A stretch of 64,000 nt of DNA from Bacteroides clarus YIT 12056 (GCF_900129655.1 NZ_FQWK01000001.1:543013-607012), one strand, 5' to 3'; positions 37,665 to 46,075 are shown, counted from the first letter of the stretch. The notes: a model not told the origin generated them from the letters alone. Numbers and translations are program-made.

Positions 37665-38258
37665 TTATCTTACAAATCCGTTTTTATAGAAATCATAGGA
37701 TTCATGAATTCTTTCCGGCGTATCGGCTTTTAACAACAAAAGAAGCTCGCGACAGAATTCCAGCTGCCCGGTGCCGTTGGCTGTGACGATATTTTGGTCG
37801 CTGACGGCCTGCTTCTCTTCATAACCGGTTTCGTTGGTATAGTTCTGTTCACCCCAAAGCTTCAACTGTTGTATGGTATTTCCCGTATGTTTTACGTTAT
37901 TAAGGAAGCCGTGCTTTGCCATGAAAGAGGCGGCATTGCAGATGGCGCCAATGATTTTTCCACGTTGTAGAGCATCCTTCACCAAAGGAACCACTTGTGC
38001 CGCTTCGGGAGAATTCCATTGCATGCCGCCTATCAGTATCAATGCCGCATAATCTGTGGGCATCGTCTGGAAACTATAATCGGGTAGCGTACGGAAACCG
38101 CCGATAGAACGCACAGCATCCAATGTCGGGGCAACGACTTTGGGTGTATACATCACTTCGCTGCCCGGCATTACTCCCATGTTCAGGCAGGCTGCTATGA
38201 AAGCGCCTTCCCAGTCGGCATATTCATTTAATATTATAAACAATACTTCTTGCTTCAT
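37665..38258 (-). CDS. DJ-1/PfpI family protein (type 1 glutamine amidotransferase-like)
   Basis: 197 aa cytoplasmic protein. The nucleophile elbow reads GAICNAASFM, with Cys in the usual place and an early Glu (EYADWEGAF). This subfamily is often annotated as glutamine amidotransferase or protease I-like, but glyoxalase or stress functions are as likely. Its TACTTTTG promoter is just upstream. Monocistronic. Confidence 0.88.
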   Translation of the reverse strand: MKQEVLFIILNEYADWEGAFIAACLNMGVMPGSEVMYTPKVVAPTLDAVRSIGGFRTLPDYSFQTMPTDYAALILIGGMQWNSPEAAQVVPLVKDALQRGKIIGAICNAASFMAKHGFLNNVKHTGNTIQQLKLWGEQNYTNETGYEEKQAVSDQNIVTANGTGQLEFCRELLLLLKADTPERIHESYDFYKNGFVR

Positions 38259-38281
38259 TTTTGTTTTTGTTTAGTGCTTCA

Positions 38282-38289
38282 CAAAAGTA
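38282..38289 (-). promoter_or_regulatory. -7 element for DJ-1-like gene
   Basis: Minus-strand TACTTTTG fits TAnnTTTG, 24 bp before the start. Confidence 0.55.
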
Positions 38290-38343
38290 CGAATACTAAA
38301 TCATAAACTTATAAATATTATAATGAAAGTTCGGTATCGAAAT

Positions 38344-39201
38344 TTATTCTATAGGAATATAAATCTCTGTTAACAGTTCATCCGGTGCTGTTTCTGCAGG
38401 ATTGTTCAGATATCGTTCGGCGCTGGCTTCATTTCTGAAAGTACATTCCATTTCAGGGATATATTTTCCATAGATTGTATCGTACACGGCTTGCAGGTGC
38501 TCATAAGACCCCTTATATAGGAATATGGCGTAACGTCCTGCCGGAAGCTGTTTGAAGCCGATATCACCTTTAGGTGTTACGGCAGCTGGCATAACCATAC
38601 ATACATCGGTACGCAATTTTTCTACCGGAGTTACTTTGGGGTCATCATGATAAATACAATAGGGCATCACTTCTCCCATTGGCAGTTTCTCCTCTTGGAT
38701 AAACTGTTGAAGGCGTATCCATGTGCCGCAATAATCATTCAGTTTATAGTCTCCGAATAATCGGATATAAATCACGTTTCGGGCCGGGAGCTCTTTGATT
38801 TCTCGTTTCAGTTCGAGTTCCGGACGGATAATGGCTGGTTTCATAATTACAAAGTTTTTATTGTTACGATATTCTAAAGGTGAAATACCATAGAACTGTT
38901 TGAATACTTTAGACAACGACGAGAGTGACGAATAACCGATGCGATAAGCGATGTCGGCTATCGGCAGTTGGGAATGACGCAACAACCGTGCAGCTGCTTC
39001 GGTACGTGTCCGGACAATAAACGTACCTATGGGTTCGCCCAAAAAAGCTTTCATGATGCGGTGAAAGTAGAAAGGAGAGAAATGGGAAATCTTGGCCAGT
39101 GATTTCAGGTCGATTTCTTCTCCGAGGTGGAGATTGATATAATCTACCACTGCATTCACACATTTTTGATACTCTTCCCGGGTTGTCTTCTTGGTTTCCA
39201 T
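38344..39201 (-). CDS. AraC family regulator with GyrI-like ligand domain
   Basis: 285 aa from ATG 39201 (METKKTTREEY). The open frame extends to 39321, but the promoter at 39227-39234 lies downstream of that ATG. Residues ~8-105 hold the two helix-turn-helix motifs of AraC (IADIAYRIGYSSLSSLSKVFKQFYGISPLEYR). Residues ~130-285 are a GyrI-like small-molecule-binding domain (LPARNVIYIRLFGDY). This architecture is typical of drug- or metabolite-sensing activators. The urea transporter gene is divergent from it and is a possible target. Confidence 0.9.
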   Translation of the reverse strand: METKKTTREEYQKCVNAVVDYINLHLGEEIDLKSLAKISHFSPFYFHRIMKAFLGEPIGTFIVRTRTEAAARLLRHSQLPIADIAYRIGYSSLSSLSKVFKQFYGISPLEYRNNKNFVIMKPAIIRPELELKREIKELPARNVIYIRLFGDYKLNDYCGTWIRLQQFIQEEKLPMGEVMPYCIYHDDPKVTPVEKLRTDVCMVMPAAVTPKGDIGFKQLPAGRYAIFLYKGSYEHLQAVYDTIYGKYIPEMECTFRNEASAERYLNNPAETAPDELLTEIYIPIE

Positions 39202-39226
39202 ATATTCTATCGGTTTGTTCACGATG

Positions 39227-39234
39227 CAAAAATA
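39227..39234 (-). promoter_or_regulatory. -7 element for AraC/GyrI regulator
   Basis: Minus-strand TATTTTTG fits TAnnTTTG, giving a leader of ~20 nt to ATG 39201. Confidence 0.6.
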
Positions 39235-39353
39235 AGGGGAAAAGGGATAGAGGACTTGTCCGATGTTGCTATAAATATGGTTTATCACATATTTATTGAA
39301 CGGAAGGTTGTTAATAATCATTGTTTAGTTTGTCTGTAAAGATAAAATATATG

Positions 39354-39361
39354 TACTTTTG
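39354..39361 (+). promoter_or_regulatory. Promoter of urea transporter gene
   Basis: TACTTTTG with an upstream TTTG at 39329-39332, 21 bp apart: a full Bacteroides -33/-7 pair. Confidence 0.7.
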
Positions 39362-39401
39362 CAATGGAATTATATTATATAAATAGCTTTTGAAAAAGTA
39401 T

Positions 39402-40274
39402 ATGAAAGGAGCTTTACTTATTTTAGGACGCGGTATAGGGCAGGTGATGTTTCAGAATAATGCACTGTCAGGGTTATTAATGTTGGTAGGTATTCTTCTG
39501 AATTCTTGGCAAATGGCTTTGTTGGCGATTGCAGGTAATGTTGTAAGTACATTGGCGGCTTATTTTTCCGGTTATAGTCGCGAAGATATACGGAACGGAC
39601 TTTACGGGTTTAACGGAACTTTGGTGGGAATAGCAATCGGGGTGTTTATGCCGATAACTGTTGCTTCCCTATTACTGTTGGTTGCAGGCTCGTGCTTATC
39701 TACCTGGATAGCCCGTCTTTTTGGTTTGCAGCGGCTGGTATCTGGGTTCACCGCTCCCTTTATTATTTCTGTGTGGATATTGTTGGTTGCCTGCAATTGG
39801 ATGATGCCGTCTTTGTTACTGCCTTCCGGAGATGCTGTGACGGCTCAGACGCTTTCTTTTTTACAGGCTTTTTGTCTGAATATCGGTCAGGTAATGTTTC
39901 AGGGAAATACTGTGTTGGCAGGGGTGTTCTTTCTGCTGGGTATCTTGGTGAATTCCCGTATCAATGGTCTTTATACCATACTGGGGGCATTGCTTCCCAT
40001 TCCCTTCGCCCTGCTGCTTGGAGTGGATTATGCCGCTCTGAATGCCGGATTGATGGGATATAACGGCGTGTTGTGCGCCATTGCTTTGGGGGATAAAACA
40101 TGGAAAGGCGGTGTGTGGGCTGTAATGGCCGTATTGCTGTCCGTTTTGCTTCAGATAGGCGGAATGGAATGGGGGATAACAACTCTCACTGCACCTTTTG
40201 TTGTCGCTGTATGGATTGTGGCGGGATTACAGCAATTGGATAGAAAGGCAAAGACAGAAACTACAAACAGCTGA
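39402..40274 (+). CDS. Urea transporter (UT family)
   Basis: 290 aa from ATG 39402; an in-frame TTG at 39390 would add four residues. About ten membrane segments form two homologous halves, each with the repeated motif (I)GQVMFQ(N/G)N and a later FNGTLVGIA / YNGVLCAIA pair typical of UT channels. It should let urea pass across the inner membrane. No urease gene is in this window. Divergent from the AraC/GyrI regulator. Confidence 0.9.
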   Translation: MKGALLILGRGIGQVMFQNNALSGLLMLVGILLNSWQMALLAIAGNVVSTLAAYFSGYSREDIRNGLYGFNGTLVGIAIGVFMPITVASLLLLVAGSCLSTWIARLFGLQRLVSGFTAPFIISVWILLVACNWMMPSLLLPSGDAVTAQTLSFLQAFCLNIGQVMFQGNTVLAGVFFLLGILVNSRINGLYTILGALLPIPFALLLGVDYAALNAGLMGYNGVLCAIALGDKTWKGGVWAVMAVLLSVLLQIGGMEWGITTLTAPFVVAVWIVAGLQQLDRKAKTETTNS

Positions 40275-40286
40275 ATCTTATAAGGC

Positions 40287-40994
40287 ATGACCGAGAAAAC
40301 ACGATTGCAACTTTTGGCATGGGCAAGAGAATATCATTGCGCCGCCTTTATACAAGGTGATCCTGTTCAGTTTCCACATCGGTATACGCAGAAACAGGAT
40401 ATTGAGATTAGCGGTTTGCTCACAGCTATAATGAGTTTTGGAAATCGCAAACAGATATTGAAAAAAGCGGATGAACTGCATCAATTAATGGGAGTTTCAC
40501 CTTATCGGTATGTCTTGTCCTGTCAATGGAAAGAAGATTTCCGACCGACAGATAAGAGCAGTTTTTACCGTATGCTTTCTCATGCGGATTTTTATACTTA
40601 CTTCGCCCGGTTGCATGCCGCCTATTCTCAGTTTGATAGTTTGGAAAACGCCTTGTTGGGCTATTCGGGTACACCGATGGAGAAGCTGTGCGCATTTCTG
40701 GAAGTTTCAGCCAAGAGCCCTCAAAAGAAGCTGAATATGTTTCTGCGCTGGATGATACGAAAAGAATCGGAAGTGGACTTCGGCATTTGGGACAGCTTTG
40801 ACCGTCGTGACTTGCTGATTCCCTTAGATACCCATGTTTGTAGGGTAGCTTATCTTTTAGGGCTTACCGATGCGGAAACATTCTCTCTTAAAAATGCGCG
40901 GAACATAACTGCGGCTTTGGCGGAGGTCTTTCCGGATGACCCTTGTTTGGGAGATTTCGCATTGTTCGGTAGCGGGGTGAACGGAGCGTTGTAA
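40287..40994 (+). CDS. TIGR02757 (DUF2400) family protein
   Basis: 235 aa, 12 bp after the urea transporter. The opening helical part (FPHRYTQKQDIEISGLLTAIMSFGNR) and the later MFLRWMIRKESEVDFGIW and PLDTHVCRVA match the TIGR02757 family of Bacteroidetes and other bacteria. The fold is thought to relate to helix-hairpin-helix DNA glycosylases, though no activity is established. The adjoining gene ung is also a DNA glycosylase. Confidence 0.9.
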   Translation: MTEKTRLQLLAWAREYHCAAFIQGDPVQFPHRYTQKQDIEISGLLTAIMSFGNRKQILKKADELHQLMGVSPYRYVLSCQWKEDFRPTDKSSFYRMLSHADFYTYFARLHAAYSQFDSLENALLGYSGTPMEKLCAFLEVSAKSPQKKLNMFLRWMIRKESEVDFGIWDSFDRRDLLIPLDTHVCRVAYLLGLTDAETFSLKNARNITAALAEVFPDDPCLGDFALFGSGVNGAL

Positions 40995-41008
40995 AATCGG
41001 GCTTTTTC

Positions 41009-41683
41009 TTACCAATCTATCTCCTCAATGCCTTTGCTTCGTAAATAATCGTTGGCTTTGCTAAAGTGTTTGCATCCGAAGAAACCGTATTCGGCGGAAC
41101 GAGGCGAAGGATGGACGGTTGTCAGTATAAGGTGCTTACTGCTGTCTATCAAAGTTGCCTTTTCTTTGGCATACGCTCCCCAAAGCATGAATACGAGATG
41201 TTCCCGTTCATCACTTAATTTCTTGATTACCGCGTCTGTGAAAGTTTCCCAGCCCATGTTACGGTGCGAACCGCTTGCGTGGGCGCGTACCGTAAGGACA
41301 GAATTCATGGAGAGTACTCCCTGAGCTACCCAACGGTCCAGATTACCGGAAGTAGGAATCGGTTTGCCCAAATCCTGATGTATCTCCTTGAAGATATTGG
41401 TGAGTGAACCCGGTATAGCTACTCCTTCCGGTACGGAAAAACATATTCCGTAATATTGTCCGGGGGTGGGGTAGGGATCTTGTCCTAAGATAACCACTTT
41501 TACCTTCTCAAAAGGACATGAGTTGAAAACATGAAAGATAAGATGTCCCGGCGGAAGCACATTGGCGCGTCCGTATTCGCTTTTCACAAATGATACCAAT
41601 CTCTCAAAGTAGGGCTTGTCGAATTCTTCTTGTAAACGCTGCCGCCAGCTCTCTTCTATCTTGACTTTCATAGGATACTGCAT
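41009..41683 (-). CDS. ung: Uracil-DNA glycosylase
   Basis: 224 aa family-1 UDG that removes uracil from DNA. The catalytic water-activating loop GQDPYPTPGQYYGICFSVP and the DNA-intercalating HPSPRSAEYGFFG are both intact. The start is at 41683 (MQYPMKVK) or 41671. Its TACATTTG promoter is only ~16 bp upstream, so the leader is very short. Convergent with the TIGR02757 gene. Confidence 0.96.
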   Translation of the reverse strand: MQYPMKVKIEESWRQRLQEEFDKPYFERLVSFVKSEYGRANVLPPGHLIFHVFNSCPFEKVKVVILGQDPYPTPGQYYGICFSVPEGVAIPGSLTNIFKEIHQDLGKPIPTSGNLDRWVAQGVLSMNSVLTVRAHASGSHRNMGWETFTDAVIKKLSDEREHLVFMLWGAYAKEKATLIDSSKHLILTTVHPSPRSAEYGFFGCKHFSKANDYLRSKGIEEIDW

Positions 41684-41698
41684 CTAAGTACGATGCAA

Positions 41699-41706
41699 CA
41701 AATGTA
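41699..41706 (-). promoter_or_regulatory. -7 element for ung
   Basis: Minus-strand TACATTTG fits TAnnTTTG. The short distance to 41683 may favour the 41671 start. Confidence 0.55.
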
Positions 41707-41748
41707 CAAATAATCTCTGTGAGTGCGTATGTGTTTTACAGATAAAAA

Positions 41749-41792
41749 GAAAGCCCCGTATTCGTTAGAATGTCTCATCGTACAGGGCTTTC
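41749..41792 (-). terminator. Terminator of second DJ-1-like gene
   Basis: GAAAGCCC and GGGCTTTC pair, with a GTA/TAC extension across a mismatch. On the minus strand a TTTTTATC run follows. Confidence 0.65.
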
Positions 41793-41801
41793 ACGTATTG
41801 C

Positions 41802-42332
41802 TTATGCTTTTAGGGCTGCTACTACCTTTTCTATCATGCTCCGGATATTGTTTTCATCCTGAGCGGTATAGAAGTTCCCGTCTGCTTCGGAAGGATTGTC
41901 GGTTGCTTCTCCGTTTTGGATGGCGGGTTTCGCCAATGGATGAACGGCTACTTTCTTACCTTTGGTGATACCCGTAAAATCGAACATCATGGCGGCTGCA
42001 CAGTGTCCGATCATGATTTTACCTTTTCCACCGAATGTTTTGATGATTTCCAGCATGGTAACGTTATACGGTTTGTCGGCATTCTGTTGAAATACGGGGA
42101 CGGCATCACCGCAAGCGAATACAAGCGCATCGTACTCATCTTCATGTCCTTTCAGGTTAGCTACCACATCGTCTGCTGTCAGAGCGATACCGGAGTTGGT
42201 CTTGATTTCCTTGCTGTCTGCCACCGCAAATACCTTATAAGCAATGCCATTCTCAAAAAACGCTTCCAAGTACTGGAACAAACCGCACCCGTTTACCGGA
42301 TTTACTGCCAAAACCGCAACTTTCTTTGTCAT
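41802..42332 (-). CDS. DJ-1/ThiJ-like protein
   Basis: 176 aa from ATG 42332 (MTKKVAVLAVNP); the open frame continues upstream to 42356. The nucleophile elbow MIGHCAAAMM has Cys in the DJ-1 position. A Glu before the elbow region and the GDAVPVFQ strand fit the fold. The gene is divergent from an HxlR-type regulator, a pairing common for stress-responsive reductase or glyoxalase-like enzymes. Function not determined. Confidence 0.85.
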   Translation of the reverse strand: MTKKVAVLAVNPVNGCGLFQYLEAFFENGIAYKVFAVADSKEIKTNSGIALTADDVVANLKGHEDEYDALVFACGDAVPVFQQNADKPYNVTMLEIIKTFGGKGKIMIGHCAAAMMFDFTGITKGKKVAVHPLAKPAIQNGEATDNPSEADGNFYTAQDENNIRSMIEKVVAALKA

Positions 42333-42378
42333 AATCTTAATTATTAAGTGAAACAATAGTTATTTTCAGTAAGTTTAT

Positions 42379-42386
42379 TACTTTTG
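42379..42386 (+). promoter_or_regulatory. -7 element for HxlR regulator
   Basis: TACTTTTG fits TAnnTTTG. It is back to back with the minus-strand TAACTTTG at 42392-42399. Confidence 0.5.
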
Positions 42387-42391
42387 TGCTG

Positions 42392-42399
42392 CAAAGTTA
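42392..42399 (-). promoter_or_regulatory. -7 element for DJ-1-like gene (42332)
   Basis: Minus-strand TAACTTTG fits TAnnTTTG. The two divergent elements are 5 bp apart, so one regulator could control both. Confidence 0.5.
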
Positions 42400-42497
42400 G
42401 GTTTCCTATTGGTTGTAAACAAGAAGGCACTTGAATGTTAGATAGTTACAGCGATGTAACCATTGTTGACGTTCAGACAATTAGTAAAAGTTAAAAA

Positions 42498-42860
42498 ATG
42501 GAAAACTTTCATCATATAGGTAGTTGCCCGATACGGGATGTTTTGAGCAAGTTGGGAGATAAGTGGACAATGCTTATCATGGTTACATTAAAGACGAATG
42601 GTACGATGCGTTTCTGTGATATTCAGAAAACAATCGGCGATATTTCACAACGTATGCTTACGGTTACGCTGCGTTCGTTGGAAACGGATGGGCTGATAGT
42701 CAGGAAAGTGTATGCGGAAGTTCCTCCACGTGTGGAATATTCCCTTACGGAAACGGGATATAGCTTGATGCCGCATATCGAATCACTGGTAGGTTGGGCA
42801 TTGGAGCACATGGCGGATATTATGGAACGGCGGGGAGTACGGGAAGAAGTAAGGTCATAA
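42498..42860 (+). CDS. HxlR family winged-helix regulator
   Basis: 120 aa. It opens with the HxlR hallmark GSCPIRDVLSKLGDKWTMLIM, containing a conserved Cys that can sense electrophiles or redox state. The winged helix continues with FCDIQKTIGDISQRMLTVTLRSLE. It probably represses the divergent DJ-1-like gene and itself. A terminator follows at 42885. Confidence 0.93.
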   Translation: MENFHHIGSCPIRDVLSKLGDKWTMLIMVTLKTNGTMRFCDIQKTIGDISQRMLTVTLRSLETDGLIVRKVYAEVPPRVEYSLTETGYSLMPHIESLVGWALEHMADIMERRGVREEVRS

Positions 42861-42884
42861 GCACGCTATACATTGTTGTAATAT

Positions 42885-42921
42885 AAGAATTCAGATTCAT
42901 TATGAACCGGAATTCTTTTTT
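42885..42921 (+). terminator. Terminator of HxlR gene
   Basis: AAGAATTC and GAATTCTT arms with further internal TTCA/TGAA pairing, followed by TTTTT. Confidence 0.7.
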
Positions 42922-42975
42922 ATGAGATTTACATTCATTACACAGAATCGTAACGGACTTCTTATTTATTCTATA

Positions 42976-42983
42976 TAAATTTG
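42976..42983 (+). promoter_or_regulatory. -7 element for ABM-domain gene
   Basis: TAAATTTG fits TAnnTTTG, 26 bp before ATG 43009. Confidence 0.55.
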
Positions 42984-43008
42984 CGGCGCATTTAAAATAG
43001 ATACGAGT

Positions 43009-43284
43009 ATGATTAGACTGAATGTTTTTATTCAAGTAAGTGCGGATAACCGTGCTGCTGTAATGGAAATGGCAAACGAACTGGTAGCTTGTTCCTTGAA
43101 AGATAATGGCTGCATTGCCTATGATATTTTTGAAAGTGCAACCCGTGAAGATGTTCTTATGATTTGCGAAACATGGAAAGACGAGGAATCTTTGGCTGCG
43201 CACGAAAAGGCTACACATTTTGTAACCTTAGTTCCTAAAATACAGGATCTTGCCTCTATGAAACTGGAGAAATTCAGTTTCTGA
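43009..43284 (+). CDS. Antibiotic biosynthesis monooxygenase (ABM) domain protein
   Basis: 91 aa ferredoxin-like dimeric fold. The pattern VSADNRAAVMEMANELVACSLKDNGC followed by AYDIFES and MICETWKDEESLAAHEKATHF is characteristic of the YgiN/ABM family. Members oxidise quinones or small aromatics or simply bind them. It precedes msrA, so a stress role is plausible. Confidence 0.9.
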   Translation: MIRLNVFIQVSADNRAAVMEMANELVACSLKDNGCIAYDIFESATREDVLMICETWKDEESLAAHEKATHFVTLVPKIQDLASMKLEKFSF

Positions 43285-43366
43285 TGATATCGTTGCAGAC
43301 ATATTGTTTGGAAAAGTCAACCATTGTGTTGACTTTTTTGTTTTTACAGTTTATACGATAAGTGGT

Positions 43367-44002
43367 ATGAAACAAATAATCTTTATTTTTGTAATGCTAA
43401 TAAGTTGCCTGTCCTTTGCCGGTAAACCGGCAAATCAGGCGGAAAGGAGAAGTGATATGAAGCCAATGAAAGAGATTTATCTGGCAGGGGGATGTTTTTG
43501 GGGAACCGAACATTTTCTGAAACAAATAGAAGGGGTAGAAGCTACCCGGGTGGGATATGCAAACGGAAATATAGCCAACCCTACCTATCAACAGGTGTGC
43601 ACCGGTACTACAAACTTTGCCGAAACAGTAAAGGTACAGTATGACCCCGATAAGGCAGACTTGCCTTTTCTTATCGACCTTTACTTCAAAACAATTGACC
43701 CTACCAGTCTGAACCGTCAGGGCAATGACCGTGGAACTCAATATCGTACAGGCATCTATTATACAGATGTCGTGGACCTGCCTGTTATCCGTGAAACCGT
43801 TAACCGTCTGGCAGCCAACTACACCCGTCCGTTGGAGGTAGAGATTGAACCGTTGAAGAATTTTTATCCGGCAGAAGAGTATCATCAAGATTATCTGGAT
43901 AAAAATCCGGGTGGCTATTGTCATATCAATTCTGCGTTGTTCGACCTGGCACGTAAAGCGAAGATGAAGGGTACGTACGGAAGTTCGCAGCAAAACAGGT
44001 GA
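43367..44002 (+). CDS. msrA: Peptide methionine sulfoxide reductase MsrA, C-terminal MsrB part lost
   Basis: 211 aa from ATG 43367 ([14 protein letters not shown]); the frame is open from 43304. A signal peptide suggests export. The catalytic Cys lies in GGCFWGTEH, with the substrate region TDVV and [13 protein letters not shown]. It reduces methionine-S-sulfoxide. The last seven residues (YGSSQQNR) are out of frame with an MsrB tail that follows directly. Related Bacteroides proteins are MsrA-MsrB fusions, so this gene appears to have lost most of MsrB by a frame-breaking deletion. Confidence 0.9.
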   Translation: MKQIIFIFVMLISCLSFAGKPANQAERRSDMKPMKEIYLAGGCFWGTEHFLKQIEGVEATRVGYANGNIANPTYQQVCTGTTNFAETVKVQYDPDKADLPFLIDLYFKTIDPTSLNRQGNDRGTQYRTGIYYTDVVDLPVIRETVNRLAANYTRPLEVEIEPLKNFYPAEEYHQDYLDKNPGGYCHINSALFDLARKAKMKGTYGSSQQNR

Positions 44003-44147
44003 TGCCCATTTGGGACATGTTTTTACAGATGGTCCTGCCGATAAAGGCGGATTGCGTTATTGTATCAACAGCGCCTCTTTACGTTTTATCCCTAAAGACA
44101 AGATGCAGGCAGAAGGATATGGTGAATATTTAGAACTGGTAAAATAA
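43977..44147 (+). pseudogene. C-terminal remnant of MsrB, out of frame with msrA
   Basis: In the frame beginning at 43977, 56 codons read [19 protein letters not shown] and later [12 protein letters not shown], the C-terminal half of MsrB including its catalytic Cys region, up to a TAA at 44145. The N-terminal ~90 residues with the CxxC zinc pairs are missing. It has no start codon of its own. Confidence 0.85.
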
Positions 44148-44153
44148 CACACA

Positions 44154-44627
44154 ATGGATATATTATTAATAAGTAATGAAGATACGTGCCGTAGCCGTAT
44201 CGCACAAGAACTCCTGCACGCATTTGGCAGAGGGATGAATATTTCTACGGCAGGAGTTATGGAAGGAAATTGCGTTCCCGATGCTGTATGCAATGTGATG
44301 GAGCAGAATGGTTATGGCATATCGCGTAAAAAGCCTTTTGGTGTCGGAGCATATGCACATCGGTCATGGGACTATGTTGTTACCTTGTGTAAAGAAGCTG
44401 AGGAAGAACTGAGCTTCCTTACCCTCAATGCCAAACGGCAAGCGCATTTTAATTTTGAAGACCCTTTTAAAAATCGTTTTCAAAGTGAGAGTGAACAAGA
44501 GCAACAAATAGCAACCCTCTATGAAACAATGTATCGACAACTGTACGAGTTCTATCGCGATGAATTGAGTGAGCAACTATTGCCTCGTTGTACGTGCGGT
44601 GTAAATACTTATTGCCGTTGCGAATAA
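44154..44627 (+). CDS. Low-molecular-weight phosphatase/ArsC-fold protein lacking the nucleophilic Cys
   Basis: 157 aa. The N-terminal strand and P-loop (ILLISNEDTCRSRIAQELL) align with V-C-x-x-N-x-C-R-S-x-x-A-E of LMW tyrosine phosphatases and thioredoxin-coupled arsenate reductases. However, the nucleophilic Cys is Ser7; Cys12 and Arg13 remain. A DPF segment (FEDPF) is where the general-acid Asp would be. The C-terminus is Cys-rich (CTCGVNTYCRC). It starts 6 bp after the MsrB remnant. It may bind rather than hydrolyse phosphate or arsenate. Confidence 0.75.
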   Translation: MDILLISNEDTCRSRIAQELLHAFGRGMNISTAGVMEGNCVPDAVCNVMEQNGYGISRKKPFGVGAYAHRSWDYVVTLCKEAEEELSFLTLNAKRQAHFNFEDPFKNRFQSESEQEQQIATLYETMYRQLYEFYRDELSEQLLPRCTCGVNTYCRCE

Positions 44628-44814
44628 CCTCTTGTGTCACATAGACAAGATGTGCATGAACAACAAAAAGAATACCTAAAAATAGGGATAGGTAATCATA
44701 TTTTCTTCCTTATTACTCTCTTTTTCCGAATCTTTTTGCCTTCCTTCGTGTTTTCTCACCTTTTATTTTATTAAAATGGTGAGTATGAATGTTTAACTCT
44801 TTAAAAATTGTTTT

Positions 44815-45765
44815 ATGAAACAAGAAAGTTTTACAGGATTCATGCACGAAGTCATGGATGGGTTGAGGCAGGAAGAGCGGTTTGCTACTGCCCACATTTA
44901 CAAGTATGCTTTGGCGGCTGTTACCGATTTTGTCGGTGGCGGTGAAATCTTTTTCGGTGCGCTGACACGCCGCTGGTTGAAGCGTTTTCAGGAATATCTG
45001 GATGATTTACAACGAAGTTATAATACGATTTCCACTTATGTACGTGTGTTGCGTGCGGTGTACAATCGTGCGGTCGATTGTGGATTGATAGCGGGTGAAT
45101 ACCGCCTGTTTGCCGGGATGAAGACAGGAGTTTCATCCGGGCGCAAACTGGCGGTGACGGCGGTACAGATGAATAATCTGCTGGATAAGAATCTTCGTAA
45201 CCGCCTTTCTCCGGATGTGTGCGAAGCGCAGGACACGCTGGCTTTGATGTTGCTTTTGCAAGGGATGCCCTACGCTGATTTGGCGCATCTGCATAAAGGA
45301 AATCTGAACGGCGATTTGCTTATCTGCCGTCGTCGCAAGACGGGTACGGAGCTTTGTGTCAGATTGCTCCCCGAAACGATGCGTTTGATAGACCGCTATA
45401 AAAGTAGTGATGCCGATTCACCCTATTTGCTGAATATACTTAGCGGCAAGCGAAGTGGTGAAGCCGCATTCCATGAATATCGCGATAAGCTGCGTTCTTT
45501 AAACTTCCATCTGTCCCGCCTTTCGGAGTGTTGTGGTTTGGAGGGGGTAAAGGTTAGCTCATACACCGCCCGTCACACTTGGGCTACACTTGCCAAATAC
45601 TGCCAAGTACCTGAAGAGGTTATTTCGGAAGGGCTGGGGCACTCATCGTTGGAAGTAACCCGTACCTATCTGAAAAGCTTTGAGGGCGATGAGCTTGATA
45701 AAGCAAATCGTTTGATAATTAATTACATTTATTCGGGAAGAAAAACGCTGTGGAATAGAGCGTAA
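44815..45765 (+). CDS. Tyrosine recombinase beside a fimbrial inverton
   Basis: 316 aa. The N-terminal SAM-like domain (~5-105) is followed by the catalytic domain. Conserved residues seen: Lys175 (RRKTG), Arg253-His254 (YTARHTW), His276 (LGHSS) and the nucleophile Tyr285 (RTYL). In related Bacteroides recombinases the first catalytic Arg usually occurs in an LRGM motif; here it reads LQGMPYADL (Gln149). The gene ends 5 bp before the left inverted repeat of a ~310-bp segment carrying a promoter, so it likely inverts that segment. The start is ATG 44815. Confidence 0.88.
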   Translation: MKQESFTGFMHEVMDGLRQEERFATAHIYKYALAAVTDFVGGGEIFFGALTRRWLKRFQEYLDDLQRSYNTISTYVRVLRAVYNRAVDCGLIAGEYRLFAGMKTGVSSGRKLAVTAVQMNNLLDKNLRNRLSPDVCEAQDTLALMLLLQGMPYADLAHLHKGNLNGDLLICRRRKTGTELCVRLLPETMRLIDRYKSSDADSPYLLNILSGKRSGEAAFHEYRDKLRSLNFHLSRLSECCGLEGVKVSSYTARHTWATLAKYCQVPEEVISEGLGHSSLEVTRTYLKSFEGDELDKANRLIINYIYSGRKTLWNRA

Positions 45766-45770
45766 AGTAT

Positions 45771-45791
45771 CTGTTAATCCGTAAGTAACGG
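45771..45791 (+). repeat. Left inverted repeat of fimbrial inverton
   Basis: 21 bp with core GTTAATCCGTAAGTAAC. Its reverse complement matches 46104-46124 at 20 of 21 positions. Confidence 0.85.
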
Positions 45792-45806
45792 AATGATAAC
45801 TCTCTG

Positions 45807-45836
45807 CAAAGATATGAACTTTTTTATGAAAACAAA
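45807..45836 (-). promoter_or_regulatory. Promoter inside the inverton, pointing away from fimbrial genes
   Basis: Minus strand TTTG (45833-45836), 18 bp, then TATCTTTG (45807-45814): both halves of the Bacteroides promoter. Confidence 0.7.
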
Positions 45837-46075
45837 TTATAAAAATTGATTTTTGTAATGAATAGGGACTAAAACATAGTTTACGCAAACAAGCAAAACG
45901 ACAAATTAACATAATGCAGTCTTTCTGACTATGAGAACGCACATGAATCTCTACTCCAAGTTCTAATACTTAACATGGATACGCTATTTCCTATGCCATT
46001 TTTCAACTGGTTTTCTGTAATAAACATCTTTGTCATGCCTATAACGCTTTATATTTCTTGTGTTTGTGTATTCCT

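Noticed and set aside
44154..44627. Functional arsenate reductase
   Set aside because: The nucleophilic Cys is Ser and no other ars genes are nearby.
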